64,000 nucleotides of DNA from JBGAQP01 sp044220635 (lineage in GTDB: Bacteria > Pseudomonadota > Gammaproteobacteria > Burkholderiales > Usitatibacteraceae): contig JBGAQP010000003.1 of the NCBI GenBank assembly GCA_044220635.1, forward strand, positions 1-64,000, given 5' to 3'. Position 1 is the stretch's first letter. Each line of letters opens with the position of its first letter. Shown in pieces: positions 34,369-43,550 of this stretch. The notes below the pieces were generated by a model. It ran no database searches. It was not told the origin of the DNA and worked only from the letters and a program-made list of their open reading frames with translations. The translations under genes were made by a program, and so were the position numbers.

Positions 34369-34812
34369 TCACAGGGGGCGCAGCGCGCACAGCAGCTGCG
34401 CCTCGGAGGCCACCGCGCCGTCGACGCGCGCCACGGCCGTGAATTTCGCCATCCCGCGCGAGAAGCGCGTCTGCTCGACCTCGATCACGAGCTGGTCGCC
34501 GGGCAGCACCGGGCGCTTGAAGCGCGCGCCGTCGATGCCCACGAAGTAGTAGACGCTCTTGCCGTCGTTCCTGTGGCCGATGGAGCGCAGCGACAGGACC
34601 GCGGCCGCCTGCGCCATCGCCTCCACGATCAGCACGCCGGGCATCACCGCGTAGTGCGGGAAGTGGCCCTGGAAGAAGGGCTCGTCGGCCGAGACGTTCT
34701 TCACGGCGACGATGCGCCTGTCCTTCTCCCACTCGAGCACGCGGTCGATGAGCAGGAAGGGGAAACGGTGCGGGAGATACTCCTTGATCTCCTCAAGGGT
34801 CATCGCGGTCAC
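34369..34812 (-). CDS. fabZ: 3-hydroxyacyl-ACP dehydratase FabZ
   Basis: The 147-residue hot-dog fold protein has LPHRFPFLLIDRV, the catalytic His in GHFP and Glu in VEAMAQAA. It dehydrates 3-hydroxyacyl-ACP in fatty-acid elongation and thereby competes with lipid A acylation for substrate, the usual reason for its place in the lpx operon. A GTG at 34812 has GGAGG 4 bases upstream; an ATG at 34803 is the alternative. It overlaps the end of lpxD by 20 bases. Confidence 0.97.
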   Translation of the reverse strand: MTAMTLEEIKEYLPHRFPFLLIDRVLEWEKDRRIVAVKNVSADEPFFQGHFPHYAVMPGVLIVEAMAQAAAVLSLRSIGHRNDGKSVYYFVGIDGARFKRPVLPGDQLVIEVEQTRFSRGMAKFTAVARVDGAVASEAQLLCALRPL

Positions 34813-35830
34813 GGGGTCCTCCGGTTTCCGGGGCGCTCGCGCCCCCGGCGATCCTGTCGAGCCGGCGCAGCTGCGCGGCGTTCCTGAGCCAATCGGCGTG
34901 GGGCATGAGGGGAAGGGCCCCGGTGTAGGTGCCCGGCTGCCGGATCGACCTCGTGACGAGCGACATCGCCGAGATCGTCACGTGGTCGCAGATCTCGAGG
35001 TGGCCGAGGATCCCCGCCGCGCCCCCGATCATGCAGTGGCGGCCGATGCGGGCACTGCCGGCGATGCCCACGCAGCCGGCGATCACGGTGTGCGCGCCGA
35101 TGCGGCAGTTGTGGCCGACCTGGATCTGGTTGTCGAGCTTGACGCCGTCCTCGATCACCGTGTCGTCGAGCGCCCCGCGGTCGATCGTGGTGTTCGCGCC
35201 CACCTCGACGTCGTCGCCGATCGCCACCGCCCCCACCTGCGGGACCTTGATCCAGCGGCCCTCGTCGCGGGCCATGCCGAAGCCGTCGGCGCCGATGACC
35301 GCGCCCGAGTGCAGCACGCCGCGCGCCCCGATGCGGCAGCGATCGAGGACCGTGACCCGCGGGTGCAGGCGCGTGTCCGCGCCGATCGCGGCATCCGCCC
35401 CGACGACGCTCCCCGCGCCGATCCGGCAGCGCTCGCCGACCACCGCGCGCGGGCCGATCACGGCGAGCGGCCCGACCTCGGCGCTCGCGGCCACGCGCGC
35501 CGTGGGATCGACGACCGCCGTCGCGTGCACGCCGGGCACCGGCGGCGGCTCGGGATGGAAGAGCGCGACCGCGCGCGCGTAGTAGGCGTAGGGATTGTCC
35601 GAGACGATGCGCGGCAGCCCCGTGGCGTCGCGGTCCCCCGGACCGAGGATCACGGCGCCGGCGCGCGTGGTGGCGAGCCGGGCGCGGTAGCGCGGGTTCG
35701 CGAGGAAGGCGAGCTCGTGGGGGCCGGCCGAGTCGAGGGTCGCCACGCCGGTGAGCGCGGCCGCCTCCCCGATCGCCTCACCGCCGAGGCGCTGGACGAT
35801 TTCCCGGAGCGAGAGGGCAGGCGGGGGCAA
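34793..35830 (-). CDS. lpxD: UDP-3-O-(3-hydroxymyristoyl)glucosamine N-acyltransferase
   Basis: The 345-residue protein has an N-terminal uridine-binding domain (about 1-95), hexapeptide repeats (about 100-290) with the catalytic His in QVGHNCRIG, and a C-terminal helix. It adds the N-linked acyl chain in lipid A synthesis. It starts at TTG, 6 bases after the skp stop. Confidence 0.96.
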   Translation of the reverse strand: MPPPALSLREIVQRLGGEAIGEAAALTGVATLDSAGPHELAFLANPRYRARLATTRAGAVILGPGDRDATGLPRIVSDNPYAYYARAVALFHPEPPPVPGVHATAVVDPTARVAASAEVGPLAVIGPRAVVGERCRIGAGSVVGADAAIGADTRLHPRVTVLDRCRIGARGVLHSGAVIGADGFGMARDEGRWIKVPQVGAVAIGDDVEVGANTTIDRGALDDTVIEDGVKLDNQIQVGHNCRIGAHTVIAGCVGIAGSARIGRHCMIGGAAGILGHLEICDHVTISAMSLVTRSIRQPGTYTGALPLMPHADWLRNAAQLRRLDRIAGGASAPETGGPRDRDDP

Positions 35831-35836
35831 GGTCGC

Positions 35837-36331
35837 TCACTTGTCCGCCAGCGCCCGGATGACCTTGTCGGTGATGTCGATGCGCGAGCTCGCGAACACC
35901 GCCTCCTGGATGATCAGGTCGAACTTCTCCTGCTCGGCGATCTGGTTGATCACGCGGGTGGCGCGCTCCTGGACGCGGGCAAGCTCCTCGTTCCTTCGCA
36001 GGTTCAGGTCCTCGCGGATCTCGCGCTGCAGGCGCTGGAAGTTGCGGCTGATGTCGGCGAGGTTGCGCTCCTTCTCGCGCCGCGCGCTCTCCGGCAGCGT
36101 CACGTTCTCGCGCTCGAGCTCCGACTGGAGGTCCCGGCCCTGCTTCTCGAGCTTGGCGAGCTCCTGGTTGCGCACGGCGAACTCGCGCTCGAGCTGCTGC
36201 TGGGCGCGCTTGGCGGGCGCGGCCTCGCGGAACACCCGCTCGGTGTTCACGAAGCCGATCTTCATATCCGCCGCTCCCGCGGCGAACGCCGCGAGCCCGA
36301 GCAATGCCAGTACCGCCGCCTGAATTCTCAT
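35837..36331 (-). CDS. skp: Periplasmic OmpH/Skp chaperone
   Basis: The 164-residue protein has a signal peptide (to about AAGAA, 20), the strand IGFVNTERVFREA, a long charged coiled-coil (about 40-125, rich in Glu/Arg/Gln heptads), and the closing strand FDLIIQEAVFASSRIDITDKVI. Skp trimers hold unfolded outer-membrane proteins and pass them to BamA, whose gene is 59 bases upstream. Confidence 0.95.
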   Translation of the reverse strand: MRIQAAVLALLGLAAFAAGAADMKIGFVNTERVFREAAPAKRAQQQLEREFAVRNQELAKLEKQGRDLQSELERENVTLPESARREKERNLADISRNFQRLQREIREDLNLRRNEELARVQERATRVINQIAEQEKFDLIIQEAVFASSRIDITDKVIRALADK

Positions 36332-36390
36332 GATCGTCCTGCCGTCCTTCGCCTGCCCGGGGCGAACGCCCCCGTCACCCGGATAGTGTC

Positions 36391-38682
36391 TCAGAAAATC
36401 TTGCCCAGCTGGAACTGGAAGCGCTCGATCTTGTCGTCGTCCTTGCTGTTGATCGGCGTGCCGATGGAGAACCTGAGCGGCCCCACGGGGGAATCCCAGG
36501 CCACCGCGAAGCCCACCGAGGCGCGGATGTCCTGGGCGCGGATCTTCTCGCCGGGGCCCCAGACGTTGCCCGCGTCGGCGAAGAAGCCCAGGCGCACGTT
36601 CTTGTCCTTGTTGCCCGGCATCGGGAAGAGCGCCTCGAAGGTCGCGACGAAGCGCCGGTCGCCCCCGAGGACGTCCCCGTTCAGGTCGCGGGGGCCGAGG
36701 GAGGCCGACTCGAAGGCGCGCACCGAGCCCACGCCGCCCGCGTAGAAGTTCTTGAAGAAGGGCAGGGTCTTGTCGCCGAAGCCGTCGGCGATGCCGAACT
36801 CGAGGTTCGTGAGGAAGGTGAGCCAGGGCACCCGCTCGGGCGTGAACAGGAACTGGCTCTGCAGCGTCGCGCGGTAGTACTCGAGGTCGCCCGGGGGTAC
36901 GCCGAGCTCGATGGCGATCTCGTTGTACCAGCCGCGGGTGGGCCACACGAGGCTGTCGCGCGAGTCGCGCGCGTACGAGGCGTTCACGCGGAAGGTGTTG
37001 GTCTTCTCGCCGAACTCGTTGACGAACTGGAGATAGCGCGGCGGGCTGAACTCGTCGATCTGCAACTTCGTGCGCTCGGCGGTGAAGGCGAGGTACACCG
37101 AGTCGTACTCGGACACCGGCAGCCCGAAGCGGATGCCCGCGCCGGTGGAATAGGTCCGGTAGTCGGCGACCGAGAGCGTCTCGGTGTCCACGTCGCGGCG
37201 GAAGAAGTCGAACCCGCGCGAGACCCCGTCGGGCGTCCAGTACGGGTCCATGAAGGTGAACGAGTACACCTTGTTCACGTCGCCGTTGTTCAGCTGGAAG
37301 GCGAGGAGGTTTCCGGTCCCGAGGATGTTGGCCTGCGACACCGAGGCCTGGATCGTGAGGCCCTCCGCGCCGGAGTAGCCGAGGCCGAAGTTGAGCGAGC
37401 CCGTGTTGCGCTCGGTGAGCGTCACGTTGATGTCCACCTGGTCGGTGGTGCCGGGCACGGCCGGCGTCTCGATGTTCACGTCCGAGAAGTAGCTCGTGCG
37501 CTGCAGCCGCTCCTTGGAGCGCGCGATCTTCTCGAGCGAGTACCAGGAGGACTCGAGCTGGCGCAGCTCCCGGCGGATCACCTCGTCCTTCGTCTTGTTG
37601 TTGCCCGCGAGGTTGATGCGCCGCACGTACACGCGCCGGCCCGGGTCGATGAAGAAGGTGAAGCTCGCCACGCGCTTCTCGCGGTCGAGCTCGGGCACCG
37701 GGTTCACGTTCGCGAACGAGTAGCCGTCGTTGCCCAGCCGGTCGGAGATCTTCTTGGTGGAGTCGACCACCTTCTCGCGCGAGAAGACGTCGGCTTCGCG
37801 CACGAGCAGCAGCGAGCGCAGCTCCGCCTCCTGCACGATCAGGTCGCCGCCGAACTTGAGGCTGCCCACCTTGTACACCGGCCCCTCGGTGATCGCGACC
37901 GTGATGTAGATCTTCTCGCGGTCGGGCGTGATCGAGACCTGCGTGGAATCGATGTTGAACTCGAGGTAGCCGCGGTTGAGGTACCAGGAGCGCAGCGCCT
38001 CGAGGTCCGCGGTGAGCTGCTGCTTCGAGTACTGGTCGTCCTTCGTGAACCAGGTGAACCAGCCCGGGGTCGTGAGCTTCATCTGGCGAAGGAGCTCCTT
38101 CTCCGAGAAGTCCTTGGCCCCGATGATGTTGATGTCGGCGATCTTGGTGACCTCGCCCTCCTCGATGTCGAAGCGCAGCGCCACGCGGTTCCTCTCGAGC
38201 GGCGTCACCGTGGTCGCGACCTTCGCGCCGTAGAAGCCGCGGCCCGTGTACTGGCGCTTGAGCTCCTTCTCGGCGCGGTCGAGGACCGACTTGTCGTAGA
38301 TCTTCGACTCCGAGATGCCGGCCTGCTTGAGGCCGTCGGTGAGGCTGTCCTTGGCGAATTCCTTCGCGCCCTCGATGTCGATCCTCGCGATGGCGGGGCG
38401 CTCCTGCACGAAGACGATCAGCACGTCGCCGTCGGCCTCGAGGCGCACGTCGGCGTAGAAGCCGGTCGCGTAGAGCGCCTTGATCGCCTGGGCCGCGCGC
38501 TCGTCGTCGATGCGTTCGCCCACCTTGATCGGCAGGTACGTGAAGACCGTGCCCGCCTCGGTGCGCTGCACGCCTTCGACGCGGATGTCGCGGATGGTGA
38601 AGGGCTGGATGGCGAGCGCCGGGAGCGCTGCGGCCAGGAGCACGGCGAGGGCGGCTCGCAGGCCGGTGAGGCGGGCGTTCAA
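36391..38682 (-). CDS. bamA: Outer-membrane protein assembly factor BamA
   Basis: The 763-residue protein starts at TTG with a signal peptide (to about ALA, 23), five POTRA domains (about 25-420; IRDIRVEGVQRTEAGTVFTYLPIKVGERID is POTRA1) and the C-terminal 16-strand barrel ending FQFQLGKIF. It inserts beta-barrel proteins into the outer membrane. In loop L6 the nearly invariant VRGF/VRGY motif reads VRAF (Ala656). The order rseP-bamA-skp-lpxD is the standard one. Confidence 0.97.
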   Translation of the reverse strand: MNARLTGLRAALAVLLAAALPALAIQPFTIRDIRVEGVQRTEAGTVFTYLPIKVGERIDDERAAQAIKALYATGFYADVRLEADGDVLIVFVQERPAIARIDIEGAKEFAKDSLTDGLKQAGISESKIYDKSVLDRAEKELKRQYTGRGFYGAKVATTVTPLERNRVALRFDIEEGEVTKIADINIIGAKDFSEKELLRQMKLTTPGWFTWFTKDDQYSKQQLTADLEALRSWYLNRGYLEFNIDSTQVSITPDREKIYITVAITEGPVYKVGSLKFGGDLIVQEAELRSLLLVREADVFSREKVVDSTKKISDRLGNDGYSFANVNPVPELDREKRVASFTFFIDPGRRVYVRRINLAGNNKTKDEVIRRELRQLESSWYSLEKIARSKERLQRTSYFSDVNIETPAVPGTTDQVDINVTLTERNTGSLNFGLGYSGAEGLTIQASVSQANILGTGNLLAFQLNNGDVNKVYSFTFMDPYWTPDGVSRGFDFFRRDVDTETLSVADYRTYSTGAGIRFGLPVSEYDSVYLAFTAERTKLQIDEFSPPRYLQFVNEFGEKTNTFRVNASYARDSRDSLVWPTRGWYNEIAIELGVPPGDLEYYRATLQSQFLFTPERVPWLTFLTNLEFGIADGFGDKTLPFFKNFYAGGVGSVRAFESASLGPRDLNGDVLGGDRRFVATFEALFPMPGNKDKNVRLGFFADAGNVWGPGEKIRAQDIRASVGFAVAWDSPVGPLRFSIGTPINSKDDDKIERFQFQLGKIF

Positions 38683-38686
38683 GGGG

Positions 38687-40057
38687 TCAGCCGGTGAACA
38701 GGCGGTTCAGGTCGTTGTAGAAGGCGAAGAAGGTGAGTCCCAGGAGGAGTGCGAGGCCGACCCTCTGGCCGATCTCCATCGTGCGCTCCGAGACGGGGCT
38801 TCCCTTCACGATCTCGGCGAGATAATACACCAGGTGCCCCCCATCGAGGAGCGGAATGGGCAGGAGGTTGAGCACGCCGAGGCTCACGCTCACGAGCGCG
38901 AGGAAGCCCAGGTAGCTCACCCAGCCGAGCTGCGCGGACTGGCCCGCGTAGTCGGCGATCGTGATCGGCCCCGAGAGGTTCTTCCACGAGACGTCGCCCA
39001 CGATCATGCGCCCGAGCATCTTCACGCTGAACACCGACAGGTCGAGGACCTTGTGCGCGGCGCGCGCGGCCGCCTCGAGGGGCCCGTAGCGGACCGTCGT
39101 GGTCATGCGCTCGTACTGCCGGCGCAGCTCCGGCCCCGCCTCGACGCCGAGGCGCCCGAAGCGCGCCTCGCCCTCGCCCACGGGGTCCGGCGTGCCGCGA
39201 AGCTCCAGGCGCCGGCCGCCGCGCTCGACCACGAAGCCGAGCGTCCGGCCGGGACTGGCGCGCACGGCCGAGGTGAACTCCACCCAGGTCGCGACCTTCC
39301 GGCCGTCCACGGCCACGACGAGGTCGCCCGCGGCGAATCCCGCGCGCTCGGCGGCGCCGCCCTCGGCCACCCGCCCCACGAGCGCCGGGACGTCGGGCTG
39401 GAACGGGCGCAGTCCCAGCTTGCCGAGGAAGTCGCGGTCGAGGTCGTCCTTCGTGATGCCGCCGAGGTCGAGCCGGCGCGAGCCCTGCGAGCCGCCCGCG
39501 CTCTCCACCTCGACCGCGACCGAGCCGCGCTTGACCGCCTCCTTGAGGAGCAGCCAGCGCACGTCGGTCCAGGTGTAGACGGGCTCGTCCTCGATGCGCT
39601 TGAGCGTATCGCCGTTGGCGAGCCCCGCGACGGCCGCGGGGGAATTGCGCGGCGGGTCGCCCACGACCGGCTTCAGGCCCGGCAGCCCCGCCACGAAGAG
39701 CGCCCAGTAGAGGACGAAGGCGAGGAGGAAATTCGCCGCGGGCCCCGCGAGCACGACGAGGATGCGCCAGCCCACGGGCTTGTTGTTGAACGCGCGGTGG
39801 CGCTCGCGCGCGGCGACCTCGCCCTCGCGCTCGTCGAGCATCTTCACGTAGCCGCCGAGCGGGACCGCCGCGACGACCCATTCGGTCGCATCCGGCCCGA
39901 GCCGGCGCGTCCACAGCGGGCGCCCGAAGCCCACGGAGAAGCGCAGGATCTTCACCCCCGCCATGCGCGCGACGGCGTAGTGCCCGAGCTCGTGGATGAC
40001 CACGAGCACGCCGACGGTGATCAGGAAGGAGGCGACGGTGATGAGGGCGCTGGTCAT
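38687..40057 (-). CDS. rseP: Site-2 metalloprotease RseP
   Basis: The 456-residue inner-membrane protein has HExxH in VIHELGHYAVARMAG within TM1, two PDZ domains (about 120-205 and 210-290), and the second metal/active motif PIPLLDGGHLVYY in TM3. It performs intramembrane cleavage of anti-sigma factors such as RseA, linking outer-membrane stress to sigma-E. Located between dxr and bamA as in other Betaproteobacteria. Confidence 0.96.
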   Translation of the reverse strand: MTSALITVASFLITVGVLVVIHELGHYAVARMAGVKILRFSVGFGRPLWTRRLGPDATEWVVAAVPLGGYVKMLDEREGEVAARERHRAFNNKPVGWRILVVLAGPAANFLLAFVLYWALFVAGLPGLKPVVGDPPRNSPAAVAGLANGDTLKRIEDEPVYTWTDVRWLLLKEAVKRGSVAVEVESAGGSQGSRRLDLGGITKDDLDRDFLGKLGLRPFQPDVPALVGRVAEGGAAERAGFAAGDLVVAVDGRKVATWVEFTSAVRASPGRTLGFVVERGGRRLELRGTPDPVGEGEARFGRLGVEAGPELRRQYERMTTTVRYGPLEAAARAAHKVLDLSVFSVKMLGRMIVGDVSWKNLSGPITIADYAGQSAQLGWVSYLGFLALVSVSLGVLNLLPIPLLDGGHLVYYLAEIVKGSPVSERTMEIGQRVGLALLLGLTFFAFYNDLNRLFTG

Positions 40058-40066
40058 GGGGAGCGT

Positions 40067-41257
40067 TCAGGCGGCGCGGGCGACGAGGCGCCCGGCATGG
40101 GCGCGGGCGAGCGCATCCGCCGCGTAGACCCTCTCGAGGGTGTCGAGTTCCTCGACCGCGCACTCCTCGAGGACGCGCTCGATGACGGCGGGAATCCCGG
40201 TGAAGGCGAGCCGCCCGCCGAGGAAGGCCTCGACCGCGACCTCGTTGGCGGCGTTGAGCGCCGCGGGCGCCGTGCCCCCGCGGCGGATCGCCTCGCCCGC
40301 GAGGCGCACGCAGGGGAAGCGCACGAGGTCCACGGCCTCGAAATCGAGGCGCCCGAGCCGGGCGAAGTCGAGCGGGCCCACGCCGGAGGCGATGCGCTCG
40401 GGCCAGGCGAGCGCGCAGGCGATGGGCGTTCGCATGTCGGGGGCGCCGAGCTGCGCGATCACCGAGCCGTCGCGGTACTCCACCATCGAGTGGATGACGC
40501 TCTGCGGGTGCACGACGACCTCGATCGCCTCGAGCGGCGCGCCGAAGAGCCAGTGGGCCTCGATCACCTCGAGCCCCTTGTTCATCATGGTCGCGGAGTC
40601 CACGGAGATCTTGCGCCCCATGACCCAGTTGGGATGGGCGCAGGCCTCGTCGGGCGTGACCGAGGCGAGCCGCTCGGGGGCCGCGGTGCGGAAGGGCCCG
40701 CCCGAGGCCGTGAGCAGGATCCGGCGCACGCCCGCGCGCTCGAGCTCGCCCGCGCGCGCGCAGCGGAAGTCCCCGGGCAGCGACTGGAGCACCGCGGAGT
40801 GCTCGCTGTCGATCGGCAGCAGCCGCGCGCCGCCCTCGGCCACCGCGCGCATGAAGAGCGCGCCGGACATGACGAGCGCCTCCTTGTTGGCGAGCAGCAC
40901 CTCCTTGCCCGCGCCCGCCGCCGCGATCGTCGCGGGCAGCCCCGCCGCGCCCACGATCGCGGCCATCACCGCGTCGGTGGCGGCATCCGTCGCCACGCGC
41001 ACGAGCGCCTCGGGGCCGTGCAGCACCTCGGTGTCGAGGCCGCGCGCGGCGAGCGCGCTGCGCAGGCGCTCGGCGGCGCCCGCGTCCGCGAGCGCGGCGA
41101 AGCGCGGCCGGTGCGCGACGCACTGGTCGAGGAGGCGTGCGTCGTTCTTCCCGGCGGCGAGCGCGGTCACCGCGAAGCGTCCCGGGTGGCGCGCGACGAC
41201 GTCGAGCGTGCTCACGCCGATCGAGCCCGTCGAACCCAGGACGGCGAGCCGTTTCAT
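40067..41257 (-). CDS. dxr: 1-deoxy-D-xylulose-5-phosphate reductoisomerase
   Basis: The 396-residue protein has the NADPH motif LGSTGSIGVSTL, ANKEALVM, the metal and substrate sites IDSEHSA (Asp/Glu) and GRKISVDSATMMNKGLEVIEA, and ASGGPFR. It makes MEP in the non-mevalonate isoprenoid pathway, supplying precursors to UppS two genes on. Start ATG at 41257 overlaps the cdsA stop. Confidence 0.97.
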   Translation of the reverse strand: MKRLAVLGSTGSIGVSTLDVVARHPGRFAVTALAAGKNDARLLDQCVAHRPRFAALADAGAAERLRSALAARGLDTEVLHGPEALVRVATDAATDAVMAAIVGAAGLPATIAAAGAGKEVLLANKEALVMSGALFMRAVAEGGARLLPIDSEHSAVLQSLPGDFRCARAGELERAGVRRILLTASGGPFRTAAPERLASVTPDEACAHPNWVMGRKISVDSATMMNKGLEVIEAHWLFGAPLEAIEVVVHPQSVIHSMVEYRDGSVIAQLGAPDMRTPIACALAWPERIASGVGPLDFARLGRLDFEAVDLVRFPCVRLAGEAIRRGGTAPAALNAANEVAVEAFLGGRLAFTGIPAVIERVLEECAVEELDTLERVYAADALARAHAGRLVARAA

Positions 41258-42108
41258 GCCGCCCCCGCCGACTGGCGCTGAAGCGAGATCACGAGCGCGG
41301 CCACGGGCAGGGTGGACGTGAGCGCGTCGATGCGGTCGAGGACCCCGCCGTGGCCCGGCAGCAGCCGGCTCGAGTCCTTGAGCCCCGCGCCGCGCTTCAT
41401 CCACGACTCGAAGAGATCGCCCACCACGCTCACGGGGACGAGCGCGAGCATCACGACGATCGCGGCGAGCGCCACGGGGCCCTCGAAGAATGCCGAAAGC
41501 GGCCGCGGGAGCGCGCTCGCGAAGGCGGCGAGCGCGAGCGCGTAGGCGAGCACGCCCGCGAGCGCGCCCAGCACGCCCTCGCGCGTCTTGCCGGGGCTGA
41601 TCGCCGGGGCGAGCTTCACGCGCCCGAAGCGCTTGCCCGCGAAGTACGCGGCGATGTCGGCGATCCACACGAGGAGCGCGACGGCGAGCAGCAGCCACGG
41701 ATCCAGGTCGTGCAGCCACACGAACGCGGCCCACGCGGGCCACACCACCACCCAGCCGGCGAGCGCCGCCGCCCAGGGCGCGGGCCGCAACTTGAGCGCC
41801 ATCCAGAAAGGGGCCGCGAAGATCCAGAAGTAGGCCGCCGCGACGAACGCGGCATCGGCCGCGCGCGCGAAGGCTTCCGGCGCGAGGCGCAGGTAGAGGA
41901 TGATCAGCGCGCCGCCGATCGCGCCCGAGGCGAGCAGGAAGAGCGAGGACCCCGCGCCCGCCAGCCCGCACAGCCGCGACCACTCCCAGCAGGCGACGAG
42001 GGCGATCGCGAGCGCGAACGCCGCCCACGCCGCGCTGGGGGCGAAGAAGAGCATGCCGAGGACCACCGGCAGCACGGCCACGGCGGTGAGGACGCGCGTC
42101 GCGAGCAT
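41254..42108 (-). CDS. cdsA: Phosphatidate cytidylyltransferase
   Basis: The 284-residue protein has about eight membrane segments and the CdsA signature near the end, VSVVGDLFESWMKRGAGLKDSSRLLPGHGGVLDRIDAL. It makes CDP-diacylglycerol, the branch point of phospholipid synthesis. Stop overlaps the dxr start (ATGA). Confidence 0.95.
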   Translation of the reverse strand: MLATRVLTAVAVLPVVLGMLFFAPSAAWAAFALAIALVACWEWSRLCGLAGAGSSLFLLASGAIGGALIILYLRLAPEAFARAADAAFVAAAYFWIFAAPFWMALKLRPAPWAAALAGWVVVWPAWAAFVWLHDLDPWLLLAVALLVWIADIAAYFAGKRFGRVKLAPAISPGKTREGVLGALAGVLAYALALAAFASALPRPLSAFFEGPVALAAIVVMLALVPVSVVGDLFESWMKRGAGLKDSSRLLPGHGGVLDRIDALTSTLPVAALVISLQRQSAGAA

Positions 42109-42120
42109 GGCGGACGGGCC

Positions 42121-42888
42121 TCAGCCCGTCTTGGGCACGGGGCCGGCCGCGGCGAGCTGGTCGCTCGTGCGCCCGAAGCGGCGCTCGCGGCGGCGGTAGG
42201 AGGCGAAGGCCTCTTCGAGCGCTTGCGCCCCGAAGTCGGGCCAGAGCATCTCGGTGAAGTAGAACTCGGCGTAGGCGAGCTGCCAGAGGAGGAAGTTCGA
42301 CACGCGCTGCTCGCCGCCGGTGCGGATGAAGAGGTCGGGCTCGGGGGCGTCGGCCATCGCGAGGTAGCGGTGCAGGCGCGCTTCCGTGATCGGCGCGTTC
42401 GGGTCCTCGGCGCGGCAGCGCTCGGCCGCCTGCAGGATGTCCCAGCGCCCGCCGTAGTTCGCGGCGACGGCGAGCGTGAGCCGGGTGTTGTCCGCGGTGA
42501 GGGCCTCGGCCCTGCGGATGTGCTCGACGATGCGCGGGTCGAAGGCCGAGGTGTCGCCCAGGACCCGGAAGCGGATGCCGTTCGCGTGCAGCTTGTCCAC
42601 CTCCTGCTCGAGGGAGCGCAGGAAGAGCTGCATCAGGAACGAGACCTCCTCGGGGGGACGGCGCCAGTTCTCGCTCGAGAACGCGAAGAGCGTCAGGTAC
42701 CCGACGCCGCGCTGGATGCAGGCCTTGATCACCTCGCGCACGGTCTCGACGCCGCGGCGGTGCCCGGCGACGCGGGGCAGGAAGCGCTTCTTCGCCCAGC
42801 GGCCGTTGCCGTCCATGATGATCGCCACGTGGCGCGGGACCTCGCCCGTTCCGGGGATCGTCTGGGTGGAGCTCTCGAATTCGGGCAT
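42121..42888 (-). CDS. uppS: Isoprenyl (undecaprenyl) diphosphate synthase
   Basis: The 255-residue cis-prenyltransferase has HVAIIMDGNGRWAKKR (catalytic Asp), GHRRG, FAFSSENWRRP, and PDLFIRTGGEQRVSNFLLWQLAYAE. It makes the C55 carrier lipid for peptidoglycan and O-antigen. The upstream frame is not coding; ATG at 42888 matches homologues. It starts 8 bases after the frr stop. Confidence 0.96.
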   Translation of the reverse strand: MPEFESSTQTIPGTGEVPRHVAIIMDGNGRWAKKRFLPRVAGHRRGVETVREVIKACIQRGVGYLTLFAFSSENWRRPPEEVSFLMQLFLRSLEQEVDKLHANGIRFRVLGDTSAFDPRIVEHIRRAEALTADNTRLTLAVAANYGGRWDILQAAERCRAEDPNAPITEARLHRYLAMADAPEPDLFIRTGGEQRVSNFLLWQLAYAEFYFTEMLWPDFGAQALEEAFASYRRRERRFGRTSDQLAAAGPVPKTG

Positions 42889-42896
42889 CGGCGCGC

Positions 42897-43463
42897 TCAG
42901 ACCGCCATCAGTTCCTTTTCCTTCTCGGCGACCAGCTTGTCGATGTCGGCGATCGACTTGTCGGTCATCTTCTGCACCTCGTCCTGGGCGCGCTTCTCCT
43001 CGTCCTCGGGGACCTCGTGCTTCTTGAGCAGTTCCTTGAGGTGGTTGTTCGCGTCGCGGCGGATGTTGCGCACCGCGACCTTCGCGTTCTCGCCCTCGTG
43101 CTTCACGATCTTGGTGAGCTCGCGCCGGCGCTCCTCGGTGAGCGCGGGCATGGGCACGCGGATCATGTCGCCGGACGTCGCCGGGTTCACGCCGAGGTCG
43201 GAGTCGCGGATCGCGCGCTCGACGGCCTGGACCATCTTCTTCTCCCAGGGCTGCACGCCGATCGTGCGCGAATCCACGAGCGTGACGTTCGCGACCTGGC
43301 TGATCGGCACTTCGCTGCCGTAGTAGTCCACGCGCAGGTGGTCGAGCAGCCCCGTGTGGGCGCGCCCCGTGCGGACCTTGGCGAGGTCGTGCTTGAGCGT
43401 GTCGATGGACTTGGCCATCTTGTCGGCGGCCTGCTTCTTGATCTCGGCGATCTGTGCAGCCAT
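42897..43463 (-). CDS. frr: Ribosome recycling factor
   Basis: The 188-residue protein shows the RRF pattern: LAKVRTGRAHTGLLDHLRVDYYG, PISQVANVTLVDSRTIGVQPWEKKM, RVPMPALTEERRRELTKIVK, and the helical C-terminus. It splits post-termination ribosomes with EF-G. GGAGGA lies 4-8 bases ahead of the ATG. Confidence 0.97.
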   Translation of the reverse strand: MAAQIAEIKKQAADKMAKSIDTLKHDLAKVRTGRAHTGLLDHLRVDYYGSEVPISQVANVTLVDSRTIGVQPWEKKMVQAVERAIRDSDLGVNPATSGDMIRVPMPALTEERRRELTKIVKHEGENAKVAVRNIRRDANNHLKELLKKHEVPEDEEKRAQDEVQKMTDKSIADIDKLVAEKEKELMAV

Positions 43464-43550
43464 GCGTCCTCCGCTTGCCTGGTGGCGCCCGGGCGGCGCG
43501 CACCGATTTCGCTCAGTTTACCGCCCGGCGGCGCCCGGGGCGCCGCGCGT

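Noticed and set aside
43501..43550. GC-rich hairpin between pyrH and frr
   Set aside because: No T run on the transcribed strand and pyrH-frr are normally co-transcribed, so I do not call it a terminator.
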